NCBI RefSeq assembly: GCF_018409545.1
Contig: NZ_AP024563.1
Location: 946,755-1,010,754, forward strand
DNA length: 64,000 nucleotides
Direction: 5' to 3'
Source: Allochromatium tepidum
Lineage (GTDB): Bacteria > Pseudomonadota > Gammaproteobacteria > Chromatiales > Chromatiaceae
Positions 11,579 to 21,289 of the stretch are shown piece after piece. A program made the position numbers and the translations under genes. The first letter of the stretch is position 1, and every line of letters begins with the position of its first letter. Below the pieces are notes generated by a model. The model did not search any database, was not told where the DNA came from, and worked only from the letters and a program-made list of their open reading frames with translations.

Positions 11579-11785
11579 GTTCAAACCGCATCCTGGTTGT
11601 GTAAAAATCGTATCGCCGGGGTCGCCCGGACCGGTCGTGGACGCAGGAGTGCGGAGCCGAGGTCTCCCGCCGATCGCCGCCGAGCGTGGCCGGTTATTTC
11701 AACGCCATCCCGCGCTTGTGTCGAGCGGAGCGAGGGAGGAAAATCGCCCGTTGTTTTCGCAACGCATTCGATCGAGACCCCTGCC

Positions 11786-12256
11786 ATGTCAGCTACACAG
11801 CGTTTTCTCTACCCACTGACCTTTCCACTGCGTCTGGTGCCCGGCACACTGCACAGCCGTGCGCTGGCCGGCATCCTCAATCAGGTCATGAAGGAGGCCC
11901 TGGCCGAGGGTGAACTGGATTTCCTGGAAGGGCGACGCATGGCCATCGAGATCGACGACATCGGTCTGCGCTATCGGCTGGGGCTGGAGAACGGACGCAT
12001 CAAGGGCTATGGCGACGACCGCCCGGCCGATGCCGGCATCGCCGGCGGTCTGCACGAGTTCCTGCTGCTGGCCGCGCGGCGCGAGGATGCCGACACGCTC
12101 TTCTTCCAGCGCCGTCTGCGCATGTCGGGCGACACCGAGCTGGGGCTGTATCTCAAGAACTTCCTCGACGCCTTCGAGCCGCCCGCACGCTGGGCACCCA
12201 TGATCCGCACCCTCGAACGGCTGGCCGATCTGCGTCTGCCGGGTCGCAAGGCGTAA
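11786..12256 (+). CDS. ubiT: UbiT-type SCP2-domain ubiquinone biosynthesis factor
   Basis: UbiT (YhbT) is an SCP2 lipid-carrier protein needed, with UbiU and UbiV, for oxygen-independent ubiquinone synthesis. The 156-residue product shows the family segments PLTFPLRLVPGTLHSRAL near the start, FLEGRRMAIEIDDIG, and FFQRRLRMSGDTELGL. ubiU and ubiV are not in the window. The open frame extends upstream of 11786 but the ATG there gives the expected N-terminus. An anaerobic ubiquinone factor suits a facultative phototroph. Confidence 0.82.
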   Translation: MSATQRFLYPLTFPLRLVPGTLHSRALAGILNQVMKEALAEGELDFLEGRRMAIEIDDIGLRYRLGLENGRIKGYGDDRPADAGIAGGLHEFLLLAARREDADTLFFQRRLRMSGDTELGLYLKNFLDAFEPPARWAPMIRTLERLADLRLPGRKA

Positions 12257-12288
12257 GCCGTCCACGGCCTCCCAAGCCGACGCAAGAG

Positions 12289-12320
12289 GGCGTCCGGGAT
12301 CCCGACCCATCCCGGACGCC
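12289..12320. terminator. Perfect 12-bp hairpin between convergent ubiT and cytochrome b gene
   Basis: GGCGTCCGGGAT at 12289-12300 pairs perfectly with ATCCCGGACGCC at 12309-12320 around an 8-base loop. It sits between the convergent ubiT and cytochrome b genes. Neither strand has a clean T-run after it, so it is either a weak two-way terminator or an mRNA 3' stabiliser. Confidence 0.6.
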
Positions 12321-12365
12321 TCGACGTTTCAAGACTTCAGACTCCGACCGAAGATCACAGATCGC

Positions 12366-13019
12366 TCAGCGAATGTTCTCCGGCTCGTCCTTCAACAGAT
12401 ACGCCTCTTCCTCGGGCGTCAGATCCACATCGTCGAAGCCGTTGATCATCGGCATCAGGTGCTCGCGGAACGAGTGCCCGGTCGTCAGCATGTAGACGTG
12501 CACCAGCACGAACACCAGGATGGCATAGGCCGCGCCCGTGTGGACATAGGCGAAGCCGGTCAGCCAGTCGCTCGCCTGCGGCAGATCGCGCCACAGGAAA
12601 TAGCCCAGATACGCCAGCCCCGTGATCCAGATCAGCGGAAAGAGCAGGATCTTGAGCATCAGATAGGCCAGCGCCTGGAGCGGGTTGTGCTTGCGCCAGT
12701 ACGCCTTGCGATAGGGATGGTGCTCACCCTTGAAGATGCCGTAGCTGTAGAAGCGCAGCACCTGCCACATCCCGGAGAGGGTCGGGATGAAGTGACGCCA
12801 GGTCTTGGTGGTGAACAGCCAGAACACGCTGAAGGCCCACAGCAGCAACAGCAGCAGGGCCGCCAGGGTGTGCAGCGTGACGGCCGTCTCGAAGCCGATC
12901 AGATGATGGAATCCGTGCAGACCGAAGCCGGAGAACAGCAGGATCATGATCAGCAGCATCTGTGACCAGTGCCAGAAACGCTCGAAGAGACTGAAGATCT
13001 TGACGCGCCGGATGGTCAT
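12366..13019 (-). CDS. Membrane cytochrome b (Ni/Fe-hydrogenase or thiosulfate-reductase type)
   Basis: The 217-residue protein begins MTIRRVKIFSLFERFWHWSQ and has four or more hydrophobic helices. Histidines suited to bind b hemes include FWHWSQ, GFHHLIG, TLHTLAALL, YVHTGAA and LVHVYML, as in di-heme cytochrome b subunits that exchange electrons with the quinone pool. Its ATG at 13019 overlaps the stop of the octaheme cytochrome gene (ATGA), so the two are translationally coupled. It most likely links that cytochrome to the quinone pool; the direction of electron flow cannot be read from sequence. Confidence 0.85.
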   Translation of the reverse strand: MTIRRVKIFSLFERFWHWSQMLLIMILLFSGFGLHGFHHLIGFETAVTLHTLAALLLLLLWAFSVFWLFTTKTWRHFIPTLSGMWQVLRFYSYGIFKGEHHPYRKAYWRKHNPLQALAYLMLKILLFPLIWITGLAYLGYFLWRDLPQASDWLTGFAYVHTGAAYAILVFVLVHVYMLTTGHSFREHLMPMINGFDDVDLTPEEEAYLLKDEPENIR

Positions 13020-14662
13020 GAATGCTGTCCTCTGAAGGATGAGACGATACGGATCAGGGCGTGCCCGAGGATACCGGCCAGGGTGCCTAGGACCGCGATG
13101 AGGCCGATCAGATCGAGCCACCGATTGTGATCCCGGCCCGGGATATAGAGTCCATCGAGCCCTTCCAGACGCCCGCCCCGGGCATGACAGGACTCACAAC
13201 CGAGCGCGTCCTCCTTGGGCGCGACCATGTGGGTGATGGGCCAGTAGGAGACGGTTTCGACGAAACCGTACTGGCCGGAGTAGGGCAGTCCCGCCTTCTT
13301 CATGCCGGCGGCGATGGCCCGGCCCATGTCGTAGTTGCCCCAGTAGGAGTCATCGTCCTCGCCCCATAGATGCGTGTAGACCAGGGTGCCGTTGCCCATG
13401 TCGGCCGGCATCCAGGTATGCATCCTCTTGAATGGCCAGATGCGTGAACGTCCGTCCTCACGGTGTCCGCTGAAGTCGTTGATGGCGATCGGCTGCCGGT
13501 CGATGTCGAATTTGGTGTCGATGGTGGTGTACTGCATCTGACCGTCGAACCAGCGATAGACAGGCACCAGGTTCTCGTCATAGGTAAAGGTGCCCTTGAT
13601 CGACTTGTAGGTGTAGCGGTGCTCGCCGTTGCCCTGGATGTAGCCGTGCTCGTGATAGCCCACGCCATCGCGGGTCTTGCCGGCGGTGCGCCAGTCCCAG
13701 TGGGTCATGGTCGCCACACCGCCGCGTGCGTACTCGGGGATGTGACAGGTCTGACAGGCGAGACTGGAGACGTGGTCGTTGCGCTTGAAGGAGGCGATGG
13801 AGTCGACCCTGTGTGGTGAGAGTCCGTGACAGGACTCGCAGGTCGCCACATCGCGCCGCTGTCCGGGTCGTCCGGTGCCTTCCAGATCCTTGGCCGCGAC
13901 CTGATAGCGACTGCCGGCCCACAGGTGCCTGTTGGTGATGTGGCAGGCGGTGCAGGCGAAGTTCAGCCCGTCGACGCCCATGTGCACGTCGAGCGTGCGC
14001 GGCGGGTTCTTCAGCGCCGAGGACAGATCGCCGTGCTTGACGTTGTCCCCGCCGCCGCCGTTGAAGTGACAGGTGCCGCAGTTGGCACGCTCGGGCAGAC
14101 CGACGCTCTGGGCGATCCGGCTCAGGTTCATCTCGGGCTTGCCCTCGAACATCACCGAGCAGGCGGGACTGCCGGCGCTGTTGGGCATCTTGTAATAGGT
14201 TCCGGTGCGGTCGTGACAGACCAGACAGTCGATCTTGGTCTCGTCGCTGAAATCGAAATTCTCGTCCTTCCAGCCATAGCCGGCGTGGCACTGGGCGCAC
14301 ATACCCTCGTTGCCGCGCGCGTTGGTACAGAAGTTGTTGACCAGATGCTTCTTGCCGAGCAATTGGCCGGTCGCCGGATTCTTGTATTCCCAGGTCCAGT
14401 GGATATTGCGCATGAAATGCCGGCCGGTCTCAGTGTGACAGCTCAGGCAGGCTTGGGTGACATCCGAACCCGTGGCGAAGGCTCGTTGGAGGATCTCGAA
14501 CTTGGTGTGATCGGCGGTGCCGCCGGTCAATGGACCCGAGATCTGTTCCGACGGGGTGGGAGTGGCCGGAGGCGTCGGCCATTGGCTCTGGGCGAGCGCA
14601 TCGGCCGCGATGAGCAGACCGACGAGCAGCGCAACCAGGGCGCGTCCGAAAAAGGGTCGCAT
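13016..14662 (-). CDS. Octaheme c-type cytochrome, tetrathionate reductase family
   Basis: The 548-residue protein starts with a signal peptide (MRPFFGRALVALLVG, cut after ADALAQ). It contains exactly eight CXXCH heme motifs: CLSCH, CAQCH, CLVCH, CGTCH, CTACH, CESCH, CQTCH and CESCH. A hydrophobic segment (LIGLIAVLGTLAGILGHALI) anchors the C-terminus. The layout matches the octaheme tetrathionate reductase family first described in Shewanella, which reduces tetrathionate, nitrite or hydroxylamine in vitro. The coupled cytochrome b gene argues for a membrane quinone-linked enzyme. In a sulfur oxidiser the physiological substrate could be a sulfur or nitrogen compound and is not settled. Confidence 0.88.
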   Translation of the reverse strand: MRPFFGRALVALLVGLLIAADALAQSQWPTPPATPTPSEQISGPLTGGTADHTKFEILQRAFATGSDVTQACLSCHTETGRHFMRNIHWTWEYKNPATGQLLGKKHLVNNFCTNARGNEGMCAQCHAGYGWKDENFDFSDETKIDCLVCHDRTGTYYKMPNSAGSPACSVMFEGKPEMNLSRIAQSVGLPERANCGTCHFNGGGGDNVKHGDLSSALKNPPRTLDVHMGVDGLNFACTACHITNRHLWAGSRYQVAAKDLEGTGRPGQRRDVATCESCHGLSPHRVDSIASFKRNDHVSSLACQTCHIPEYARGGVATMTHWDWRTAGKTRDGVGYHEHGYIQGNGEHRYTYKSIKGTFTYDENLVPVYRWFDGQMQYTTIDTKFDIDRQPIAINDFSGHREDGRSRIWPFKRMHTWMPADMGNGTLVYTHLWGEDDDSYWGNYDMGRAIAAGMKKAGLPYSGQYGFVETVSYWPITHMVAPKEDALGCESCHARGGRLEGLDGLYIPGRDHNRWLDLIGLIAVLGTLAGILGHALIRIVSSFRGQHS

Positions 14663-14892
14663 GGGGCTGACTCCAGGGGATGGATAGGCCGATCTATCCT
14701 GACGATGATCGCCGCCGCGCGCCATGATCTATGGCAATCAAACCGTCATTTGCGACATGGCGGTGATTCGCGTCCCGGATCTGGACGCGCTTGGAAATCA
14801 CTCTAGAATAGCGCCGCCGCCGGCGTTCAGGATCAGCCGGTCGTCCTATCTCATCCCTCTCATCGATCCCAGAGTTTTTCAGGAGTCACCGC

Positions 14893-15420
14893 GTGCTCGA
14901 ACGCCTCATCGAACGTTTGCTCTATGCCAGCCGCTGGTTGCTGGCGCCCGTCTATCTGGCGCTCTCGCTGGTGCTCATCGCGCTCGCCGTCAAATTCTTC
15001 CAGGAGATCTATCATCTCTTCGCGCACATCTGGACGATGAGCGAGTCGGACATGGTGCTGCGCATCCTGGCGCTGATCGATCTGTCGCTGGTGGGCAGTC
15101 TGCTGGTGATGGTGATGTTCTCGGGCTACGAGAACTTCGTCTCGCGCATCGACGTGCGCGAGGGCGACGATCAGCTCGACTGGCTCGGCAAGCTCGACGC
15201 CGGCACCCTCAAGCTCAAGGTGGCCGCCTCGATCGTGGCCATCTCCTCGATCCATCTGCTCCAGGTCTTCGTCAACATCCCCCAGATCGAGAGCGAAAAG
15301 CTGAAGTGGTACGTCATCATCCATCTGACCTTCGTCGTCTCGGCGCTGCTGATGGGCATCCTCGATCGCATTTCGTTCGCCTCGCACCGCGAGCCGGGCG
15401 ACAAGCCGGTCAGGCATTGA
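14893..15420 (+). CDS. YqhA/UPF0114-type membrane protein
   Basis: The 175-residue protein belongs to the YqhA family (TIGR00645). It has four hydrophobic helices and the family segments [13 protein letters not shown] near the start, [20 protein letters not shown], and [18 protein letters not shown]. The start is a GTG at 14893 preceded by CAGGAG. The function of the family is unknown. It is divergent from the octaheme cytochrome operon with about 230 bases between. Confidence 0.88.
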   Translation: MLERLIERLLYASRWLLAPVYLALSLVLIALAVKFFQEIYHLFAHIWTMSESDMVLRILALIDLSLVGSLLVMVMFSGYENFVSRIDVREGDDQLDWLGKLDAGTLKLKVAASIVAISSIHLLQVFVNIPQIESEKLKWYVIIHLTFVVSALLMGILDRISFASHREPGDKPVRH

Positions 15421-15435
15421 GGGGCCAGCCCTCGC

Positions 15436-16587
15436 TCAGATCACCTCTGGAACCGTGACGAGCCGGTCGCGACCGCCCTTCTTGGCTGCGTAGAGCGCGC
15501 CATCGGCCGTCTTGAGCCAGTGCTCGGGGCCGGCGTGCGCCCCGAGTTCGGCGACCCCGATCGAGATCGTGATGTCGAGTTCCAGGTTCTCGTGCTCGAT
15601 GCGCATGATACGCACCGTGTCGAGCAGGCGCTGTGCGAGCGGCAGGGCGCTCTTGAGCGAGGTGTCCTGCAGGATGGCCGCGAACTCTTCGCCGCCGTAG
15701 CGTGCGACGAAATCGCTCTTGCGCGGGAAGGCCTTGGTGCAACAATTGGCCAGTCGCTTGAGCACCGTGTCGCCGGCCGGATGCCCGTAGGTGTCGTTGA
15801 TCCGTTTGAAGTGATCGGCGTCGATCATCATCAGGCAGGCCGGCTGGCCCGAGAGCTTGCAGAGTTCGAACACCCGTTCGAGCTGTCTGTCGAACGCTTT
15901 GCGGTTGTAGAGGCGTGTCAGCGGGTCCAGATCCATCTCGCGCTGCGCCGCATCCAGTTCGCCGCGTAGTGACTGGAGTTTGCCGTTCAGGTCTTCGAGC
16001 AGCCCCTGATTACGCTTTGAGCGCTCACGCGCAATAGCGGCGATCAGGTCGATGGCATTCATCGCCTCACGGCTCAAGACCTCGATCGGGGCATTGTTCT
16101 CGATCGTGCTGCGTAGCTGGTTGATCACCTGCATGACCTTGGCCTGCTCCTCCTGATCCTCGGCGAGCACCAGCCCCAGTGTCTGCACGAACTCGCCCAT
16201 GACCTGGCGGGTACCCAGGATCTGGCGGTTGACATAGGACTGCTCGCTACGCCGGATGCGGGTGACGAAGTCGCGCAGACCGCCCCAGTCGCGACGCGCA
16301 CCCGGATTGGCGTCCGCGGCCGATTCGTCCTGATCCTTGGCCGCGTCCGGCGATGAGGCCATGAGGACGTGCCGGCTCCAGCGTTCGAGCTGCTCGGCCA
16401 GGGTCGCGGCCTTGATGTCGTCGAGATCGAAGGCGTACTTGCCCCAGGTGCGCAGCACCGAGGCGAGCTGATCGAGTGCCGCCTGTTCGAGGATCGCGAG
16501 CGTTTCCGGGTCGCCGGCATTGACGGGCGCGGTGCTCGTCGTCTCGCTTGGAGCGCTGCCGGATTCTCGTTTCCAGAATTTGACCAT
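15436..16587 (-). CDS. Diguanylate cyclase (GGDEF domain) with helical N-terminal region
   Basis: The 383-residue protein makes the second messenger cyclic di-GMP. A helical N-terminal region of about 220 residues ends in a coiled coil (LLEDLNGKLQSLRGELDA) and leads into a GGDEF domain starting at DPLTRLYNRKAFD. The active site reads GGEEF, and RKSD lies five residues before it, matching the RxxD inhibitory site, so product feedback is expected. There is no membrane segment or known sensor domain. It converges with the YqhA-like gene and stands alone. Confidence 0.93.
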   Translation of the reverse strand: MVKFWKRESGSAPSETTSTAPVNAGDPETLAILEQAALDQLASVLRTWGKYAFDLDDIKAATLAEQLERWSRHVLMASSPDAAKDQDESAADANPGARRDWGGLRDFVTRIRRSEQSYVNRQILGTRQVMGEFVQTLGLVLAEDQEEQAKVMQVINQLRSTIENNAPIEVLSREAMNAIDLIAAIARERSKRNQGLLEDLNGKLQSLRGELDAAQREMDLDPLTRLYNRKAFDRQLERVFELCKLSGQPACLMMIDADHFKRINDTYGHPAGDTVLKRLANCCTKAFPRKSDFVARYGGEEFAAILQDTSLKSALPLAQRLLDTVRIMRIEHENLELDITISIGVAELGAHAGPEHWLKTADGALYAAKKGGRDRLVTVPEVI

Positions 16588-16717
16588 GTCGATGCGCGCC
16601 CCTGGACGCCGGATGATGTCTGCTCGGAAGGTCGGATGGAGAAGAGTAGCGGGTCCGGGGCGACGAGGCGAGAGGATTTTGGCGTCGACTCACCGGGCCT
16701 GGGTGCGGAGATGAAAT

Positions 16718-16744
16718 GGGCGCGACACGAAGCGTGCCACGCCC
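16718..16744 (-). terminator. Hairpin terminator after the DUF2892 gene
   Basis: Read on the minus strand, GGGCGTGGCACG folds back on TGTCGCGCCC to give about 11 pairs, including two G-T pairs, around a GCTTC loop, followed by ATTTCATCT. It lies 35 bases after the stop of the small DUF2892 gene. Confidence 0.6.
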
Positions 16745-16778
16745 ACTTGACGTCCCCAGTCTGGCCGGAGATCGACGG

Positions 16779-16961
16779 TCAGTTCTTGGTCGTATCGACG
16801 TCCATCGGCACGTAGAGCGGGCACCAGCGGAAATAGGCCGTCGCCAGGACGACGAAGCCGATCAGGCCGAGCGCATTGGCGTTGGAGATGCCCCAGAGCA
16901 GGATGATGACGCCGGCGATGGCGCGATAGAGTCTGTCTTTTTCACCAATGTTCTTGGTCAT
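16779..16961 (-). CDS. Small DUF2892 (YgaP-like) membrane protein
   Basis: The 60-residue protein reads MTKNIGEKDRLYRAIAG and then a hydrophobic hairpin (VIILLWGISNANALGLIGFV) ending in YFRWCPLYVPMDVDT. The arginine before the first helix and the CPLY motif are typical of the DUF2892 inner-membrane family, sometimes fused to rhodanese domains. AGGAG lies eight bases before the ATG at 16961. A free-standing copy in a sulfur bacterium may be linked to sulfur transfer, but that is a guess. Confidence 0.8.
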   Translation of the reverse strand: MTKNIGEKDRLYRAIAGVIILLWGISNANALGLIGFVVLATAYFRWCPLYVPMDVDTTKN

Positions 16962-17305
16962 GCGTGACACTCCTGGATGTGGTTATCGCTGTTCGATGGC
17001 TCGTCGAACTCGTCGGGTTCAGCCGATCCGGGTCGCGAGCCGACCGAGTCTTTGGGTTGCGAGACACCGCGACTGTGTCGCGGGGGTATAACCATAAAAC
17101 AAAAGGGGTTTGGACGAAACCCAATTCGAAGCGAAGTGCATCGCCGAATGCTCGGACATGGGGCGGCCGGGATGACCGCGCCCACACCCTCGCGATCCAT
17201 CAGCGCAGCGTCTGCAGGAAATGCATGTGGCGCTCATGAAGTGTCCCGATCGACCGGCGGGGCAGGCCCGAGAATCCGGCGGGCATGGGGACGATGGAGT
17301 AGCGA
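16962..17305. other. Intergenic stretch without a recognisable gene
   Basis: These 344 bases between the DUF2892 gene and the zinc-ribbon gene contain open frames on both strands, but none has a sensible start with a ribosome site or a family-like sequence. The tract around 17080-17115 is AT-richer than its surroundings. No repeat or RNA gene is seen. Confidence 0.45.
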
Positions 17306-17566
17306 TCAGCCTTGATGGCTGTGTTTATCGCTGTATTTCAGAAAACCGAGCAATGATCTTACCAAATCCGTATCACGCAAGGCGCGCGAATGGGCGAGCG
17401 ACCGACGTGCGGCCTCTTGATCGCCGGCGAGCAGGAAGCCGACGCCCTGGGTGAGCAGGCGCTCGGCCGCCGCTTCGGTCTCGATCAGGCGGCTCAGATC
17501 CAGGCCGCAGCGCCGGCAGTTCGCCTCCTCGCCCAGTCGCGCGCGGCAATTCGGGCAGCGCTCCAT
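17306..17566 (-). CDS. Zinc-ribbon protein at the end of the Hsp70 cluster
   Basis: The 86-residue protein begins MERCPNCRARLGEEANCRRC, a two-CxxC zinc ribbon, followed by a helical region resembling one TPR-like hairpin (LLTQGVGFLLAGDQEAARRS). Its ATG at 17566 shares a base with the stop of the Hsp70 gene (TGATG), so it is translationally coupled to it. Small zinc-ribbon genes accompany such Hsp70/J clusters. It looks intact although the Hsp70 gene is damaged. Confidence 0.65.
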   Translation of the reverse strand: MERCPNCRARLGEEANCRRCGLDLSRLIETEAAAERLLTQGVGFLLAGDQEAARRSLAHSRALRDTDLVRSLLGFLKYSDKHSHQG

Positions 17567-19084
17567 CAGGACTCCAGGTAGTAGACCAGATCGGTGAGCG
17601 AGGTCATGGCCTCGTCGAGCGCGGCTTCGTCGCCATTGGCGAGCGCGTCGCGCACCCCTTCGACCAGATCCACCAGGTCTTCGCGATCCTCGGCGTTGGC
17701 CGTTTCCATCAATCGCTCGGCCTTTTCGATCAGAGCACGCGCCTGCACGCCTTCGCGCGCTTTCTCGCTGACGCCGCCGAACTCGCCTTCGATCAGGCTG
17801 GAGAGGCGTTCGCGCGCGGCGTTGAACTCGGCGCCCTCGAACCGCGCCGTGGCATTATCGATGGTGATGCGCTGTTCGAGCCCGGTGTCCTTCTCGCGCG
17901 CGGTCACGCGCAGGATGCCGTTGACGTCGAGTTCGAAGGTGGTCAGCAGAATGTTGCCCGCCGGCACGTCGCGCAGCCCCTCGATGCGGAAGGAACCGAT
18001 CTCGGTGTTGTTGAGCGCGTCCGGATCCTCGCCCTGATAGACGCTGACCTCGATGATCTGCTGGCCATCGTAGACCGTCTGGAACGCCTCGGTCTTGGTG
18101 ACCGGGATCGGCGTGTTCTTGCGGATCACAGGCACATAGGTATAGGGGTAGGGCACGCCGTCGAGCATCCCCAGGGCGCTGGTGCCGAAGGTGTAGGGCG
18201 TGATGTCGACCAGCACCCCGGACACCTGCCGGCCGGCGATGACGGCCGCCTGGATGGCCGCGCCGTCGGCGACGCACAGATCCGGATCGACCTCGGCGCG
18301 CGGCTGGATGCCCAGGGTCTCCTCCAAACGGCGCTGGATCACCGGCGTCCGGGTGGCGCCGCCGACCAGCAGCACCTCGTCGATGTCCGAGACGGTCAGG
18401 TCGGCGCTCTTGAGCGCGATATGGACCGCCTCCAGGGTCTCGTCGATGTAGTCGGCGATCAGATCCTCGTAGGTGAGCCGGTCGATCTCCAGCGAAAGAT
18501 TGACCGGAGCGCCCTTGTGTTCGAGCAGATATTCTTCCTCGATGCGCGCATAGGGCGCGTCGCTGAGGGTGATCTTGGCCGTCTCACAGGCGCGGACGAT
18601 GCGCGCCATGGCCGAACGCTGGTCGCTCGGGTCGACGCCATGCGTGTCCTTGAGATGCGCGACCACGTGCTCGACGAGCTTGGCGTCGAAGTCGTCGCCG
18701 CCCAGTTGATTGTTGCCGTGGCTGGCCAGCACCTCGGTCAGCGCGCGGCTCAGGCGCACCACCGAGACGTCGAAGATGCCGCCGCCGAGATCGTAGACCA
18801 GGATGGTCTTGGCCTCCTCGTGGTCGATCTCATAGGCCAGGGCGGCGGCGGTCGGTTCGTTGATGATGCGCACCACCTCCAGACCCGCCAGCTCGCCGGC
18901 GTCACGCGTGGCCTGACGCTGGGCGTCGGAGAAATAGGCCGGGACCGTGGGCCGTGCGCAGGGCTTGGAAGCGCTCGGCATCGCGTTCGGGCGGGCAATC
19001 CTTGATGGCCCGGCGATAGGCGCGCTCGACGGCGTCGTCGTCGGCGTCATCGTTCAGACCGAGTAGGAGATAGGGATCTCTCAT
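17566..19084 (-). pseudogene. J-domain gene and second Hsp70 gene fused by a deletion
   Basis: From the ATG at 19084 the frame reads MRDPYLLLGLNDDADDDAVE, RAYRRAIKDCPPERDAERFQ and ALRTAH, which is the first two-thirds of a J domain with the HPD region replaced by CPP. At about 18950 it meets, in another frame, an Hsp70 that starts at its residue 140 or so (TVPAYFSDAQRQATRDAGEL) and continues well conserved (VYDLGGGIFDVSV, VLLVGGATRTP) to the stop at 17566. The J-domain end, the intergenic DNA and the first ATPase lobe of the Hsp70 are gone. The Hsp70 lacks the first phosphate loop and cannot hydrolyse ATP normally. An assembly error is the alternative. Confidence 0.75.
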
Positions 19085-19119
19085 GGCGATGTGTCGGTGT
19101 CTTGGTTGATCGTTGCGGC

Positions 19120-19697
19120 TCAGCGGCGCGGCTTACGGCGGGGACTCGATCGACCCTTGCGCCCGCCGCCGAGGCCTATGATCTGATCCATCCGCCGGTC
19201 GTCGGGCCAGTGCTTGGTTGCCCTGTCCAGCAGACGGCGTGCAGCCGCTCGGCCAGCGCCTCGGGCGTCTTGGGATCGGTCAGTTGTGCCGGCAGGGCAT
19301 CGAAGCGACCGAGCCGCGCCAGCAGTGTCAGCTGATCGGCCTCCATGGGGAGATCCGGAGCGAGCGCCGCGCGGTTCTCCCACATCACCAGCGCTTCCTT
19401 CAGCATCCCCTTGGCGGCCAGTTCGCGCGCGCGTCCGGCATAGGCCGCCGTCAACCCGTCGCGCCAGTCCGGGCGCGGTTCCTGTTTCAGCAGCAGCTTG
19501 TAGTCGTTGACGGCGTCGCGGAAGTCACCCGCGTTCAGCGCCGTCCGGGCCTTTTCGGCCAGTTGACCGACCGAAAGGGGCGCCGACTTGGGCTTGTCGC
19601 GCGTCGGCATCGTTTTGGCTTGTACGTCCGGCGCGGGCGCCGACGTCTGGTTTGGGGTCTCGACCGAGACCGATGCGAGAATCAAAGCAAACATCAT
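19120..19697 (-). pseudogene. TPR-repeat protein gene with a frame break
   Basis: From 19697 the frame begins MMFALILASVSVETPNQT, a possible signal or membrane segment, and continues with TPR-like helices (LAEKARTALNAGDFRDAVND, AGRARELAAKGMLKEALVMW) to PEALAERL at about 19240. There the reading shifts: the first frame ends in unrelated residues at 19176. The neighbouring frame gives AARRLLDRATKHWPDDRRMD followed by a basic tail (SSPRRKPRR), which looks like the true end at 19120. A one- or two-base shift or a deletion has broken the gene. It lies upstream of the J-domain remnant. Confidence 0.55.
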
Positions 19698-19731
19698 GCC
19701 AAGTGTGATTCAGGGCGTGATCAGCCGACGA

Positions 19732-20046
19732 TCAGGACAGGAACGAGCAGCAGTAATCGGTCAGGGTCAGGACGCGGACGCTGAATTTGGAGTCGGCCGG
19801 CACCTCGAAGGACTCGCCGCCCCGGACGCGACGCCAGCCGTCCTCGCCGGGGAGCCGGACATCGAGTTCACCGCTCAGGATCTCCATCAGCTCGGCGGCC
19901 TGGGTGCCGAACTCGAACTCGCCCGGCTGCATGATGCCGAGCGTCTTGCGGCTGCCGTCGGCGAAGGTGAGGGTGCGGCTGGTCACCTGGCCGTCGAAAT
20001 AGATGTTGGCGGCCTTGGTCACGGTGACGTGATTGAATTCGGGCAT
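19732..20046 (-). CDS. ppnP: Pyrimidine/purine nucleoside phosphorylase PpnP
   Basis: PpnP (YaiE, DUF1255) is a small cupin that cleaves several nucleosides with phosphate. The 104-residue product shows the family segments NIYFDGQVTSRTLTFADGSR near the start, GIMQPGEFEFGT, and MEILSGELDVRLPG, then GGESFEVPADSKFSVRV. GAGGAAAC lies just before the ATG at 20046. It sits downstream of ruvB. Confidence 0.93.
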   Translation of the reverse strand: MPEFNHVTVTKAANIYFDGQVTSRTLTFADGSRKTLGIMQPGEFEFGTQAAELMEILSGELDVRLPGEDGWRRVRGGESFEVPADSKFSVRVLTLTDYCCSFLS

Positions 20047-20100
20047 GCTGTTTCCTCGATCGATCGAAGAGTCGGTGGTTGATGAAGGGAACGTGCCGAT

Positions 20101-21168
<1,068 letters not shown>

Positions 21169-21289
21169 GGAGGTCGGTTCGAGCCGCTGATATGGGGCGA
21201 ATGGGCCGGGTTCGTGGTTGTGGTCAGCTTAACGGGATGCGCTCATAATGTCTGCACTTGAATCGCCAAGTGCGCGCTCCAGGGTTTTG

